Assembly: GCF_002752675.1 (NCBI RefSeq)
Contig: NZ_CP024608.1
Coordinates: forward strand, 1,240,001 to 1,304,000
From: Massilia violaceinigra
GTDB lineage: Bacteria > Pseudomonadota > Gammaproteobacteria > Burkholderiales > Burkholderiaceae_D
DNA length: 64,000 bases
Direction: 5' to 3'
Shown piece after piece: positions 9,105 through 17,772 of this stretch; position 1 is the stretch's first letter, and each line of letters begins with the position of its first letter. The notes beneath the pieces were generated by a model that saw only the letters and a program-made list of their open reading frames with translations, searched no databases and had not been told where the DNA came from. The translations under genes and the position numbers were made by a program.

Positions 9105-9641
9105 TTACCAGCGGCGCAGGCGGCCGGTATCGAGGTGGACGAATTGCGAGTCCGGGTAGTAGCCGACGCCGCCGCCGCGCGCGTTGAGCGCCGCCTTGTG
9201 CACATGCGACAGGCTCTTGCCCGGCATGCGGATATCGATGGCCTTGCCTTCGAGGTGCATGCTGTGGCGCGCCACGCCATCGCTGGCCGCGGCCAGTTTC
9301 AGGTTGGTTTCGGGGGAGCGGTAACCGGAAATGACGTGCAGGACCGGATCGCTGCCGAGCTGGGTGCTGACCCGGTTGAGCAGCACCAGCAGTTGCGGGT
9401 CGATTTCGGCCACGGTGTTGCTGCGGTGGTCGCGCAACAGCTTGTTGATGTCGGTGAGCGACTCGGACAGGAACTGGCCCTCGGCCCAGAATACGCTGCG
9501 CAGGCTTTCGCCCGTGTGGGTGTTATACAGGCGCAAAGTGCGTTCGCCTGATGCAGCCTTGGCGCTACGGGCCATGGCGGGAAGACTCAGTGCCGATGCC
9601 AGTACAACCGAACTCTTCAGAAAGGAGCGGCGTGGGTTCAT
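9105..9641 (-). CDS. YcbK/MepK-like murein endopeptidase (DUF882), Tat-exported
   Basis: This 178-residue protein starts with a twin-arginine signal (NPRRSFLKSS, hydrophobic core VVLASALSLPA). The body is a peptidase M15-like/DUF882 domain with the LAS-type zinc ligands SMHLEGKAIDIR (His and Asp) and FVHLD (His), and HVISGYRSP ahead of them. The family cleaves peptide cross-links in peptidoglycan. Its length is normal. A leader of ~340 bp separates it from the divergent PEP-CTERM operon. Confidence 0.88.
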   Translation of the reverse strand: MNPRRSFLKSSVVLASALSLPAMARSAKAASGERTLRLYNTHTGESLRSVFWAEGQFLSESLTDINKLLRDHRSNTVAEIDPQLLVLLNRVSTQLGSDPVLHVISGYRSPETNLKLAAASDGVARHSMHLEGKAIDIRMPGKSLSHVHKAALNARGGGVGYYPDSQFVHLDTGRLRRW

Positions 9642-9979
9642 GATCGATCCTTACGCTTATACACGAAGGTCCATCATACACACCCTCGGCGCCGCGCGCA
9701 CGCAATTACGCTCGAAAACGGAAAAAGAGTCAAGCGGAGCTAACACAAACAATGTTGGCAAATGTGGTGAAATTGTCACGGACCAATTTGATACCTTTTC
9801 ATAGAGGAAACGAAACAAGCTATGGTGAAACCCGTAAAAATATGAACAATTTACGTTGAGAATATTGCTACAACAATTATTTCCTTTGCTATAGTCTTTT
9901 GCACTTTTAAGAAAAGTAGCAAGCAGGCACCTCGACCTGTACGCCCATTGATCGAAATAATTCAAACATAAGGCAAGAG
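9642..9979. other. AT-rich intergenic region between divergent operons
   Basis: This 338-bp region is much richer in A+T than its surroundings, most strongly around 9710-9980. No convincing gene is present. A possible sigma-70 -10 (TATAGT at about 9891) precedes the PEP-CTERM gene, without a good -35 at standard spacing. The start at 9980 has AAGGCAAGAG as ribosome binding site. I looked for a sigma-54 GG-N10-GC site, as some PEP-CTERM genes use one, and did not find a convincing one. Confidence 0.5.
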
Positions 9980-10768
9980 ATGAATCGCACAGTCACCCCG
10001 CTGGGTACCCCACGGCGCGCCACCCGCGCACTCCAAACGATCGCTGCAGCAGCCGCACTGATGTGCGCGCTGCCGGCCATGGCCGGTCCTATCACCTTCG
10101 AATCGGTCCAGCCGAACGCCCTGGTCAACGGCGAATCCGTCAGCGAGGGCGGCTACGAAATGCTGGTTCTCGGCAGCGCGATTGCCGATGAGCTGAGCCT
10201 GACCGGTCCGTTCGCCGCGATCGCCAACAGCAACGATCCGGATACCTGTTTCTCGATCGGCTGCCCGGCGGGCGCCAGCGGAAATTTCCTTGCGGTTATC
10301 AACGATGGCGGCGTGAAATTTACGCGTTCCGGCCACCAGTTCCAGGTCGGCGGCCTGAGCCTGGCATTCCTGCCACCGGTTAGCGTTCCTGACGGCAACT
10401 ATGGCTTGCTGCAATTCTCCGGCATCCGTGCCGACGGCACCGTGGTGTCGAGCACCTCGGAATTCCCTGGCCAGAACGCCGGCGGCAGCTTCACCTTCGG
10501 CTCGGCCCTGATCGACCAGAAATTCCGCAATGAAGTGCTGACCAGCCTGACCGTCAACGCCTGCCTGTTCGACGGCAACGGCGGCTGCTTCAATTCGCTG
10601 GCCAATCCGGCCAACGGCCAGGCCCAGTTCGCGCTGGACGACATCAGCTTCAACGCCGTGCCGGAACCGGGATCGTTCCTGCTGGTGGGCCTGGGTATCG
10701 GCGCCATCACCCTGACGCGCCGCCGCAAGGCTGGCGGCACCACCCCATCGACCCCGGTTACCCTCTAA
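9980..10768 (+). CDS. PEP-CTERM sorting domain protein
   Basis: This 262-residue protein has an N-terminal signal peptide (AAAAALMCALPAMA, cleavage before GPITFE). The C-terminal sorting signal at ~229-255 has the canonical order: VPEPGSFLLVGLGIGAITL followed by RRRK. Proteins of this type are processed by exosortase at the membrane and are often linked to exopolysaccharide; no exosortase gene is in the window. The middle domain is soluble, with two Cys pairs (DTCFSIGC and NACLFDGNGGC). It lies 19 nt ahead of a large subtilase, so the two probably form an operon. Confidence 0.88.
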   Translation: MNRTVTPLGTPRRATRALQTIAAAAALMCALPAMAGPITFESVQPNALVNGESVSEGGYEMLVLGSAIADELSLTGPFAAIANSNDPDTCFSIGCPAGASGNFLAVINDGGVKFTRSGHQFQVGGLSLAFLPPVSVPDGNYGLLQFSGIRADGTVVSSTSEFPGQNAGGSFTFGSALIDQKFRNEVLTSLTVNACLFDGNGGCFNSLANPANGQAQFALDDISFNAVPEPGSFLLVGLGIGAITLTRRRKAGGTTPSTPVTL

Positions 10769-10787
10769 GCGCGCAAGGAATTCCACT

Positions 10788-13700
10788 ATGACACTCCGCC
10801 CCGTTTCCCTTGCCGTCATGCTGATGCTGGCTGGCCTCGCCACCACCACCTCCGCTGACGAAGTACGCCGTTCCTACATCGTGCAACTGGTCGACAAGCC
10901 GGTCGCCACCTACACCGGCCAGGTCGCCGGCTTCGCCGCCACCAAGCCGGCCGAAGGCCAGCGCCTGGACGTCGACGCGACCGATGTGCAGAACTACATC
11001 ACCTATCTCGAAACCAAGAAATCCAAAGTCCTCAGCGGCGTCAACGCTGCCCAGGTCACCCACAAGTTCAACGTCGTCTTCAACGGCTTTTCGGCCCTGC
11101 TGACCGACGCCGAAGTGCGCGCCCTGAAAAAAGATGCGGGCGTGGCCAACATCACGGCCGACTCCATCATGCAGATGGACACCAACTACACCCCGACCTT
11201 CCTCGGCCTGGATAAAACCGGCGGCCTGTGGGAACAGGTTGGCGGCAAGGTGGCCGCGGGCGAGAACATCGTCATCGGCATCGTCGACAGCGGCGTGTGG
11301 CCGGAAAATGCCTCGTTCGCCGACAAGGTCGACGCCAATGGCGTGCCGAGCCACTCGGGCACCACCCTGGCCTACGGCGCGCCGCCGTCGACCTGGAAAG
11401 GCTCGTGCGACACCGGCGAAGGCTTCGCCCTGACCAATTGCAACAACAAGCTGATCGGCGCGCGCTACTTCAAGTCGCCAACCCAGGCCCTGCACTGGAC
11501 CGAATTTAACTCCCCGCGCGACTCGGTCGCCGGCGCCGAAGGCCATGGCGGCCACGGTACCCATACCTCGACCACCGCCGGCGGCAATGCCAACACCCCG
11601 ATCGTCAACGGCGGCCTGACCCTCGGCCTGGCCAGCGGCATCGCGCCGCGCGCCCGCATCGCCTCGTACAAGGTGTGCTGGACCGACGCCACCTCCGGCA
11701 AGAACGGCTGCGCCACGGCCAACAGCGTGGCCGCGATCGAGCAAGCCGTCAAAGACGGCGTGAACGTGATCAACTTCTCGATCGGCCCGAACGCCGGCGG
11801 CGGCGCTTTCAACGAAGCGACCGAAGTGGCCTTCCTCGGCGCAGCCAGCGCTGGCGTGTTCGTGGCAGCCTCGGGCGGCAATTCCGGCCCTGGCGTGGCG
11901 ACGCCTGCCCCGGTATCGCACATCAGCCCATGGCTGACCACGGTCGGCAACTCGACCCACAACCGCCTGTTCGTCGGTACCGCCACCCTGGGTAACGGCA
12001 CCAAGCTGACCGGTTCGTCGAGCAATGCCTCGACCGGCACGGCACCGCTGATCCTGTCGCGCGACGCCGGCCTGGCCGGTGTCGATCCGGCCCTGCCGAA
12101 ACTGCTGCAGTGCTTCGGCGCGGCCGACGGCGAGCAGCCGCTGATCGATCCGGCCAAGGTGGCCGGCAAGATCCTGGTCTGCGACCGCGGCGCCAACGTG
12201 CTGGTCAACAAGAGCCAGAATGCCAAGGATGCGGGCGCTGTCGGCGCGATCATCGCCAACGTCGTCGTGACCAACAACACCATCATCAACCAGTCGCACG
12301 CGCTGTCGACCGTGCACCTGCCGGTCGCTGAAGGCACCACGCTGAAAAGCTACATCGTCGCCAATCCGACCAGTGCCGTTGCTTCGCTGGGCGACCTGAA
12401 AGGCGTGGTCAATCCGAACGTGGCGGCACCGGTGATGAGCGGCAGCTCCTCGCGCGGACCGAACGTGGCCAACGCCAACATCCTGAAACCGGACGTCACC
12501 GCACCGGGCAGCGACGTGCTGGCCGGCGTCACCGCCGACCTGACCCGCGCGCAGCGCGATGCGATTGCCGCCGGCAACCCGTCGACCATGTCCGACTGGG
12601 CCTTCTACTCGGGTACCTCGATGGCCAGCCCGCACGTGGCCGGCCTGGCCGCGCTGCTCAAGCAGCTGCACCCGACCTGGTCGCCAGCGGCGATCAAATC
12701 GGCGCTGATGACCAGCGCCGGCAGCACCCAGCCGGACGGCGTGACCGCGGGCGTGAAGTGGGATACCACCGCCAAAGCCACCGGCACCTTGCCATGGGGC
12801 CAGGGAGCCGGCCACGTGACGCCGAACGGCGCCGCCAATCCGGGCCTGGTGTACGACGCCAGCGAGATCGACTACGCACGCTTCCTGTGCGGCCTGAACG
12901 CCGGCGTGTACAGCGCCGCGACGTGCCAGGCGATCGGCACCATCCAGCCGTACAACCTGAACCTGGCGTCGCTGACCGCCAGTAACGTGCTGGGCAGCCT
13001 GACCCTGAGCCGTACCGTGACCAACGTCGGCACCACCGCCGCGACCTACAACGCCACGGCTAACCTGCCTGGCTACAAGGTCGAAGTGCAACCGCCGACG
13101 CTGACCATCGGCGCCGGCCAGAAAGCCAGCTTCAAGGTCAAGGTCACCCGCATCGATGCCCCGGTCGATACCTGGACCTACGGCAGCCTGGTCTGGTCTG
13201 ACGGCGTGACCAATGTGCGCAGCCCGCTGACGGTGCGTGGTTCGGCCCTGGCGGCAGCAGCTTCCGTGTCGAGCGAATTTGCCACCGGCAGCAAGCTGAT
13301 CACCATCGGCACCGGCTTCACCGGCGCCATGACGTCGGTCAAATCGGGCCTGCTGCCTGCGGTCGTGGAAACGCGCACCATCGGCGAATCGGGCACCGAC
13401 GCCGATATCTACCAGGCAGCTTGCCTGGCCGGCGGTGGTCCTGGCGTGAACGTGCACACGGTCAACGTGCCAGCATCGACCATGGCAGCGCGCTTCTCGC
13501 TGTTCAACGACGACACCAGCGGCGGCGCAGCATCCGACCTGGACCTGATCGTGGTTGGCCCGAACGGCGCCATTACCTCGAGCGGCAACGGCGGCTCGAA
13601 CGAGCGCGTGCAACTGGTTTCGCCAGCAGCGGGCGCCTACAAGGTGTGCGTCATCGGCTACGAGCCAGCCGGCGGCGAAGCCGAGTACAAGCTGTCGTCG

Positions 13701-13946
13701 TGGGTCCTGCCAGCAGGCGCCACCAACGGCAACTTCAAGGCACTGGTACCGGCGTATTCGTACGTCGGCGGCACCGGCACGGTCAGCATGAGCTGGTCGG
13801 GCCTGGCGGCCAACCAGCGTCACCTGGGCGCACTGCGCTATGTGGTGGCAGGTGTTACCCAGGGCATGACGATGGTTGAAGTCAACACCGACGATCCGCT
13901 GCCACAGTTCGACGCTCCGCGTCGCGCCGCGCCAATGGCGAAGTAA
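10788..13946 (+). CDS. Secreted S8 subtilisin-like serine peptidase with PA domain
   Basis: This 1052-residue exported protease has, in order: signal peptide (1-23), an I9 propeptide (~28-135, RRSYIVQLVDKP), and an S8 catalytic domain with Asp167 (IVDSGVW), His256 (GHGTH) and Ser611 (SGTSMASPH). A protease-associated domain is inserted at ~400-530 (DRGANVLVNKSQNAKDAGAVG), followed by C-terminal fibronectin-type and P-like beta domains. The layout resembles plant cucumisin-type subtilases and their bacterial relatives. There is no PEP-CTERM tail, so it is probably released. It follows the PEP-CTERM gene by 19 nt (AAGGA ribosome site) and is closed by the terminator at 13985-14022. Confidence 0.93.
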   Translation: MTLRPVSLAVMLMLAGLATTTSADEVRRSYIVQLVDKPVATYTGQVAGFAATKPAEGQRLDVDATDVQNYITYLETKKSKVLSGVNAAQVTHKFNVVFNGFSALLTDAEVRALKKDAGVANITADSIMQMDTNYTPTFLGLDKTGGLWEQVGGKVAAGENIVIGIVDSGVWPENASFADKVDANGVPSHSGTTLAYGAPPSTWKGSCDTGEGFALTNCNNKLIGARYFKSPTQALHWTEFNSPRDSVAGAEGHGGHGTHTSTTAGGNANTPIVNGGLTLGLASGIAPRARIASYKVCWTDATSGKNGCATANSVAAIEQAVKDGVNVINFSIGPNAGGGAFNEATEVAFLGAASAGVFVAASGGNSGPGVATPAPVSHISPWLTTVGNSTHNRLFVGTATLGNGTKLTGSSSNASTGTAPLILSRDAGLAGVDPALPKLLQCFGAADGEQPLIDPAKVAGKILVCDRGANVLVNKSQNAKDAGAVGAIIANVVVTNNTIINQSHALSTVHLPVAEGTTLKSYIVANPTSAVASLGDLKGVVNPNVAAPVMSGSSSRGPNVANANILKPDVTAPGSDVLAGVTADLTRAQRDAIAAGNPSTMSDWAFYSGTSMASPHVAGLAALLKQLHPTWSPAAIKSALMTSAGSTQPDGVTAGVKWDTTAKATGTLPWGQGAGHVTPNGAANPGLVYDASEIDYARFLCGLNAGVYSAATCQAIGTIQPYNLNLASLTASNVLGSLTLSRTVTNVGTTAATYNATANLPGYKVEVQPPTLTIGAGQKASFKVKVTRIDAPVDTWTYGSLVWSDGVTNVRSPLTVRGSALAAAASVSSEFATGSKLITIGTGFTGAMTSVKSGLLPAVVETRTIGESGTDADIYQAACLAGGGPGVNVHTVNVPASTMAARFSLFNDDTSGGAASDLDLIVVGPNGAITSSGNGGSNERVQLVSPAAGAYKVCVIGYEPAGGEAEYKLSSWVLPAGATNGNFKALVPAYSYVGGTGTVSMSWSGLAANQRHLGALRYVVAGVTQGMTMVEVNTDDPLPQFDAPRRAAPMAK

Positions 13947-13984
13947 GCTTGGCAAGAGCAGGCGCGCCGCCCGGCGCCCCTGTG

Positions 13985-14022
13985 AAAAAAGGCTGCGGCA
14001 TTCTTGCCCGCAGCCTTTTTTT
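13985..14022. terminator. Bidirectional Rho-independent terminator
   Basis: A perfect 8-bp stem GGCTGCGG/CCGCAGCC (13991-13998 with 14008-14015) has a 9-nt loop and is flanked by an A-run (13985-13990) and a T-run (14016-14022). It can end the subtilase transcript on the plus strand and serves the opposite strand equally well, where the convergent lipoprotein gene ends at 14056. Confidence 0.9.
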
Positions 14023-14055
14023 ATGGAGCGGCGCCGCTTGAAGCGGCGCTACCGG

Positions 14056-14538
14056 TCAGCGCGCGTCGACCCCGCCCAGGCTGCGCGGTTGCAGCACGCA
14101 TTTGCCGGCGCTGCAGGTCGCGCCCGGGTCCTGTTCGACCGAGCAGGTCGACATCATGCCGCTGTTCTCGTTCATTTTCTTTTCCGCAGCGGCCTGTTCG
14201 GCCGCCAGCCGCGCCAGCAGCTCACCGTTGCCGCGCTTGGTCGACCATGGGAGGAAACCGGCCGGTCCGCCGCAGGCTTTGCTGCCGACCGGCAGGGTCC
14301 GGCATTGGCTTGCGTTGTCGCAGGCAGCGTCGCCGATCTCGGCCGTGATACGCGCGCCGAGCGAGCTGGCTGCATCGCTGGCGGCGGCCGGCGCCTGCTT
14401 GGCCGGCGCGGCCGATGCCGGTGCCGCCGGGCTTGCCGCGGCGGACGTGTTGGAAGGTCCGCCGCAGGCGGTGCCGGAGGCGATCAGCGCGGCAGCGAAG
14501 CACAGGCGCAGGAAGGAGGAGGGGATATGTTTTTTCAT
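14056..14538 (-). CDS. Lipoprotein of unknown function
   Basis: This 160-residue protein has a lipoprotein signal (LIASGTACGG), an Ala/Pro/Ser-rich linker (~28-58) and a C-terminal domain with six cysteines (AACDNASQCRTLPVG, KACGG, STCSVEQDPGATCSAGKCV). The spacing suggests a small disulphide-stabilised module. No function is recognised. It faces the subtilase gene across the shared terminator. Confidence 0.65.
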   Translation of the reverse strand: MKKHIPSSFLRLCFAAALIASGTACGGPSNTSAAASPAAPASAAPAKQAPAAASDAASSLGARITAEIGDAACDNASQCRTLPVGSKACGGPAGFLPWSTKRGNGELLARLAAEQAAAEKKMNENSGMMSTCSVEQDPGATCSAGKCVLQPRSLGGVDAR

Positions 14539-14600
14539 GCCCCATCATCCCGGATCGATGCGCCCTTGGCAAGCGTGGCGCGCTTCGCTGCTGCTTGCCG

Positions 14601-15374
14601 TCAGTTGCGTCCCGCCATCACCCCGCCATCCACATCCCACACCGCGCCGGTGACCCAGGCCGCCTCGTTCGACAGCAGGAAGGCCACCGTGTGGGCGATA
14701 TCCTGCGCGGTGCCGATGCGTCCGATCGGATGGAAGCCGTTAAAGCCCTGCAGCGCGGCCGCCACCTGGTCCTTGGGAATGAAGCCTTCGTACACCGGCG
14801 TATCGACCACGGCCGGCGAGACGGCGTTGACGCGGATTTGATGCGGTGCCAGTTCCATCGCCAGGTGCTGGGTCAGCGCGTGGATGCCGGCCTTGGCCAT
14901 CGAGTAGGCCGACGACGGCGTGGCGGCGACCGCCTGGCGCGCCCACATCGAGCCGATGTTGACGATGGCGCCCGGCGCGCCGCGCGCCACCATGGACGCC
15001 ACCACCGACTGGGTCAGGAAGAAAATGCCGCGGTTGATCGCCTGGTACTGGTCGTAGTCTGCCGCGCTGTGCTCGAGGAATGGCTTGGGGAAGAAGATGC
15101 CGGCGGCGTTGAGGATCAGGTTGATGTGCGGATGGTCGGCGGCCAGTTGCTGGCGCAGGCGCGCCAGGTCGGCCTCGTTGCCGATGTCGCCGGCCAGGGT
15201 GTGCACGCGGCCGGGGGCGTCGAGCTCGTCGGCGGCGCGCGCGTTCTTGGCGGCGTCGCGTCCGAGCAGCACCACCGCGCCGCCGCCGCGCACCACCAGA
15301 CGGGCCGAGGCCAGGCCCATGCCGCTGTTGCCGCCGATGGCGAGAAGAGTTTGTCCTGCAAATGCGGTGTTCAT
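14601..15374 (-). CDS. SDR family NAD(P)-dependent oxidoreductase
   Basis: This 257-residue classical short-chain dehydrogenase has the nucleotide-binding motif [12 protein letters not shown] (a variant of TGxxxGxG) near residue 13. The catalytic YSMAKAG (Tyr-x-x-x-Lys) lies near residue 155, and a C-terminal segment [14 protein letters not shown] is typical of the family. The substrate is unknown. It lies 83 nt downstream of a TetR gene on the same strand, with a 16-bp palindrome between them that also occurs upstream of the tetR gene. It is therefore probably the target of that regulator. Confidence 0.88.
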   Translation of the reverse strand: MNTAFAGQTLLAIGGNSGMGLASARLVVRGGGAVVLLGRDAAKNARAADELDAPGRVHTLAGDIGNEADLARLRQQLAADHPHINLILNAAGIFFPKPFLEHSAADYDQYQAINRGIFFLTQSVVASMVARGAPGAIVNIGSMWARQAVAATPSSAYSMAKAGIHALTQHLAMELAPHQIRVNAVSPAVVDTPVYEGFIPKDQVAAALQGFNGFHPIGRIGTAQDIAHTVAFLLSNEAAWVTGAVWDVDGGVMAGRN

Positions 15375-15388
15375 GAGATACCTTTCTA

Positions 15389-15404
15389 TACCAACTGGTT
15401 GGTA
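15389..15404. promoter_or_regulatory. TetR operator upstream of the SDR gene
   Basis: A perfect palindrome TACCAAC-TG-GTTGGTA lies 15 bp ahead of the SDR start codon. Fourteen of its 16 bases recur at 16061-16076 ahead of the tetR gene. The size and symmetry fit TetR-family operators. Confidence 0.75.
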
Positions 15405-15456
15405 GGTTTATGTTGCCAAAAAAATGCCGGCCAATGCCGGCAACGGTGATGCCGGT

Positions 15457-16044
15457 TCAGGCCAGCATGTTCGATACGTAGGTGGTGCCGGCGAGGGCCG
15501 GGCTGTGGTCGCTGCCGAAGCCGCGCCCGACCATCATCGCCCCTTCCAGCGCGCTGAGCAGCCCGTAGGCTTGCGCCTCGGCACTACCGCGCACGCGCAG
15601 CAAGCCGGCGCGTTCGCCCTCCAGGATGGTCTTGCTCAGCCAGTCCAGGTTCATCTGGAAAAAATCGCGTACTTCAAGCGCGACCTCGGGCGACATGGCC
15701 GCCGCTTCCGCGCCCAGGATGCCGCACACGCACAGGCGCCGGTCCTGCTGGTAAGTGGCCGCGAACAGCTCGCCGTAGCGGGCCAGTCGCGCGGGCGCGT
15801 CCTCGCCGGTCTCGTCGATGGCGCGCAGCAGGGTGGCGAAACGGTCGCCATAGCGCTGCACGATGGTGTGCACCAGATCGGCCTTGGTGCGGAAATGGTG
15901 ATAGATGCTGGGCTTCCTGATGTCGATTTCGCGCGCGATGTCCTCGTACGAAAAGCCGTTATAGCCGTACTGCTGGATCAGCCGCTGGGCCGCGTCGACC
16001 ACTTGCTCGGCCGAGGCCGACAATGTCGAAAATCGTTTTACCAT
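15457..16044 (-). CDS. TetR/AcrR family transcriptional regulator
   Basis: This 195-residue regulator has an N-terminal TetR helix-turn-helix at ~12-58 (IQQYGYNGFSYEDIAREIDIRKPSIYHHF), which is the most conserved part of the family, and a helical ligand-binding domain after it. Two cysteines in RRLCVCGILGAEA near residue 105 are noteworthy: related regulators sense electrophiles through cysteines, but that role here is only a possibility. It is likely to repress the SDR gene and itself through the paired operators. Confidence 0.88.
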   Translation of the reverse strand: MVKRFSTLSASAEQVVDAAQRLIQQYGYNGFSYEDIAREIDIRKPSIYHHFRTKADLVHTIVQRYGDRFATLLRAIDETGEDAPARLARYGELFAATYQQDRRLCVCGILGAEAAAMSPEVALEVRDFFQMNLDWLSKTILEGERAGLLRVRGSAEAQAYGLLSALEGAMMVGRGFGSDHSPALAGTTYVSNMLA

Positions 16045-16060
16045 CTTGCCTCCGCTTGAC

Positions 16061-16076
16061 TACCAACTGGTAGGTT
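16061..16076. promoter_or_regulatory. TetR operator upstream of the tetR gene
   Basis: TACCAACTGGTAGGTT lies 17 bp ahead of the tetR start and matches the operator at 15389-15404 at 14 of 16 positions. It keeps a CTACC-AACT-GGTAG palindrome (16060-16073). This suggests autoregulation. Confidence 0.7.
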
Positions 16077-16104
16077 TGCATCATGCCCAAGCTTGGATGC
16101 GGCG

Positions 16105-17031
16105 TCAAGCGCTTTTGGCGGGGGAGGCCGGCTGCAGCACCGGCAGGGCGGCCAGATGGGTCGCCAGGAAATCGATGCAGGCGCGCAAACGCGGCGCCAT
16201 GTGGCGCGCGCTCGGCACCAGCAGCTGCACCGGCAGTGGCGCCGGTTCGCTCTCTGGCAGCAGGCGCACCAGGGTGCCGGCCGCGAGCTGTTCGGCCACC
16301 TGGTACGACAAGGGACGGCCGATGCCGTGCCCGGCCTGCACCGCCAGCAGCATGGTATCGATTTCGTTGACGATCAGGCGCGGCGCCAGCCGCACCGCGA
16401 AGTCGCGTCCATCGGCGCGCCCGGCCTCCAGGAAACGCCATTCGGTCGCCGCGCGCTGCTCGGAAAAGATGATGTCGTGCGCGTCGAGTTCGCGCGGGCT
16501 GGACGGCGTGCCGCGCCGCGCCAGGTAGGCCGGGCTGGCCACCAGCATGCGCCGTACCTGGCCCACCTGGCGCGCCATCATGCCGGTATCGGGCAGGGGA
16601 CCGATGCGCACCGCCAGGTCGAGCCCGTGTTCGATCATGTCCAGGTTGCGGTCGTTGAACACCAGCTCGACCTGCAGGGCCGGATGCAGGTCGAGAAAAT
16701 CGATCATTGCCGGGGCCACATGGCGGCGCCCGAACACGGCCGGCACGGTGATGCGCAGGCGTCCGCGCAGAGGAGCGTTGTCGTCCTCGCGCACGGCGTC
16801 GTCGTAGTCGGCCAGCACGCGGCGCGCCATCTCGGCCAGTCGCAGGCCAGCTTCGGTGGCGGCCAGGCGGCGCGTGGTGCGCTCGACCAGACGCGCGCCG
16901 ACCCGTTCTTCCAGCGCGGCCAGCGCGCGCGTGACGGCGGGAGCCGAGCGGCGCAGGCGCCGTGCCGCGCCGCTCAGGCTGCCCGCGTCGAGGATCGCCA
17001 CGAAAATCTGCAATTCGTCAAACCGGTCCAT
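16105..17031 (-). CDS. LysR family transcriptional regulator
   Basis: This 308-residue LTTR has an N-terminal winged helix (FVAILDAGSLSGAARRLRRSAPAVTRALAALEERVG) and a substrate-binding domain of the CrgA/YafC-like type (LRGRLRITVPAVFGRRHVAP). ATG 17031 is preferred to the GTG at 17043, because GGAAGAA is correctly placed for it. It is divergent from the GST and oxidase genes, and a perfect inverted repeat lies 12 bp upstream of its start. It probably controls that pair and itself. Confidence 0.9.
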   Translation of the reverse strand: MDRFDELQIFVAILDAGSLSGAARRLRRSAPAVTRALAALEERVGARLVERTTRRLAATEAGLRLAEMARRVLADYDDAVREDDNAPLRGRLRITVPAVFGRRHVAPAMIDFLDLHPALQVELVFNDRNLDMIEHGLDLAVRIGPLPDTGMMARQVGQVRRMLVASPAYLARRGTPSSPRELDAHDIIFSEQRAATEWRFLEAGRADGRDFAVRLAPRLIVNEIDTMLLAVQAGHGIGRPLSYQVAEQLAAGTLVRLLPESEPAPLPVQLLVPSARHMAPRLRACIDFLATHLAALPVLQPASPAKSA

Positions 17032-17043
17032 GCATTCTTCCAC

Positions 17044-17068
17044 AAATTGAAATAATAATTTTCAATTT
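17044..17068. promoter_or_regulatory. Candidate LysR binding site in the divergent promoter region
   Basis: A perfect 9-bp inverted repeat AAATTGAAA / TTTCAATTT is separated by TAATAAT. It sits between the lysR start (17031) and the divergent GST gene (17149), which is where LTTR activator sites usually lie. The region is locally AT-rich. Confidence 0.65.
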
Positions 17069-17148
17069 ATCACTATTCTCGTTAAAGCGTGCAAGGGATA
17101 GCATGTGTTTCCTGTTCCTTTCCTGATCACTTTTTGAAGCGAGACGCC

Positions 17149-17772
17149 ATGCAAACCACTTCCCTGATCCTCCACGGCCTGACGGTGTCGGGCCATGTGC
17201 ACCGTGTCGAGCTGCTGCTGCGCATGCTCGATCTGCCGTTTACGTTCGTGCCGGCGCCGGCCGAAGTGCGCGACAGCACCGCTTTCCGCGCGCTCAATCC
17301 GCTCGGACAGATCCCGGTGCTGCAAGATGGCGAGCTGGTCATCAACGACAGCAATGCGATCCTGGTCTACCTGGCCAAACGTTATGCGCCCGGCAGCGAC
17401 TGGCTGCCCGAGGACGCGGCCGGCGCGGCCGCCGTGCAGCGCTGGCTGTCGATCGCGGCCGGCGAGCTGGCCTTCGGCCCGGCCAAGGCGCGCGCCAACG
17501 CGCTGTGGAATGTTCCGGCCGACCTGGTCCAGACCAGCGCCGTGGCGCAGCGCCTGCTGGCCTTCATGGACCAGCATTTGACAGGGCACAGCTTCCTGGC
17601 GGCCGGGCATGCCACCTTGGCCGACCTGGCCTGCTACAGCTACGTGGCGCACGCGCCGGAAGGCGGCATTTCGCTGGCGCCGTATCCCGCGCTGCGCGCC
17701 TGGCTGGCGCGGATTGAAGCCTTGCCGGGGTTTGTGCCGCTGCCCGACTCGCCTTTGCCGGCCGCCGCATGA
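17149..17772 (+). CDS. Glutathione S-transferase family protein
   Basis: This 207-residue protein has a thioredoxin-like N-terminal domain (LILHGLTVSGHVHRVELLLRML, with Ser as candidate catalytic residue near 11, and NPLGQIPVLQDGELVINDSNAILVYL covering the glutathione-binding cis-Pro and Ser) and an all-helical C-terminal domain (FLAAGHATLADLACYSYVA). It probably conjugates or reduces an electrophile with glutathione. ATG 17149 has GAAGCGAG upstream. Its last codons overlap the start of the next gene (ATGA at 17769), so the two are coupled. Confidence 0.9.
   Translation: MQTTSLILHGLTVSGHVHRVELLLRMLDLPFTFVPAPAEVRDSTAFRALNPLGQIPVLQDGELVINDSNAILVYLAKRYAPGSDWLPEDAAGAAAVQRWLSIAAGELAFGPAKARANALWNVPADLVQTSAVAQRLLAFMDQHLTGHSFLAAGHATLADLACYSYVAHAPEGGISLAPYPALRAWLARIEALPGFVPLPDSPLPAAA

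Noticed and set aside
9657..9965. A minus-strand open frame of 102 codons in the AT-rich gap
   Set aside because: Composition is unlike neighbouring genes, no ribosome site, no recognised domain; it covers the likely promoter region.
9842..9979. Sigma-54 promoter for the PEP-CTERM operon
   Set aside because: I found no GG-N10-GC pair of acceptable quality.
10758..13955. A very long open frame on the strand opposite the subtilase gene
   Set aside because: It mirrors the subtilase codons (high GC), has an Arg/Gly/His-rich composition without domains, and the plus strand has full catalytic motifs.
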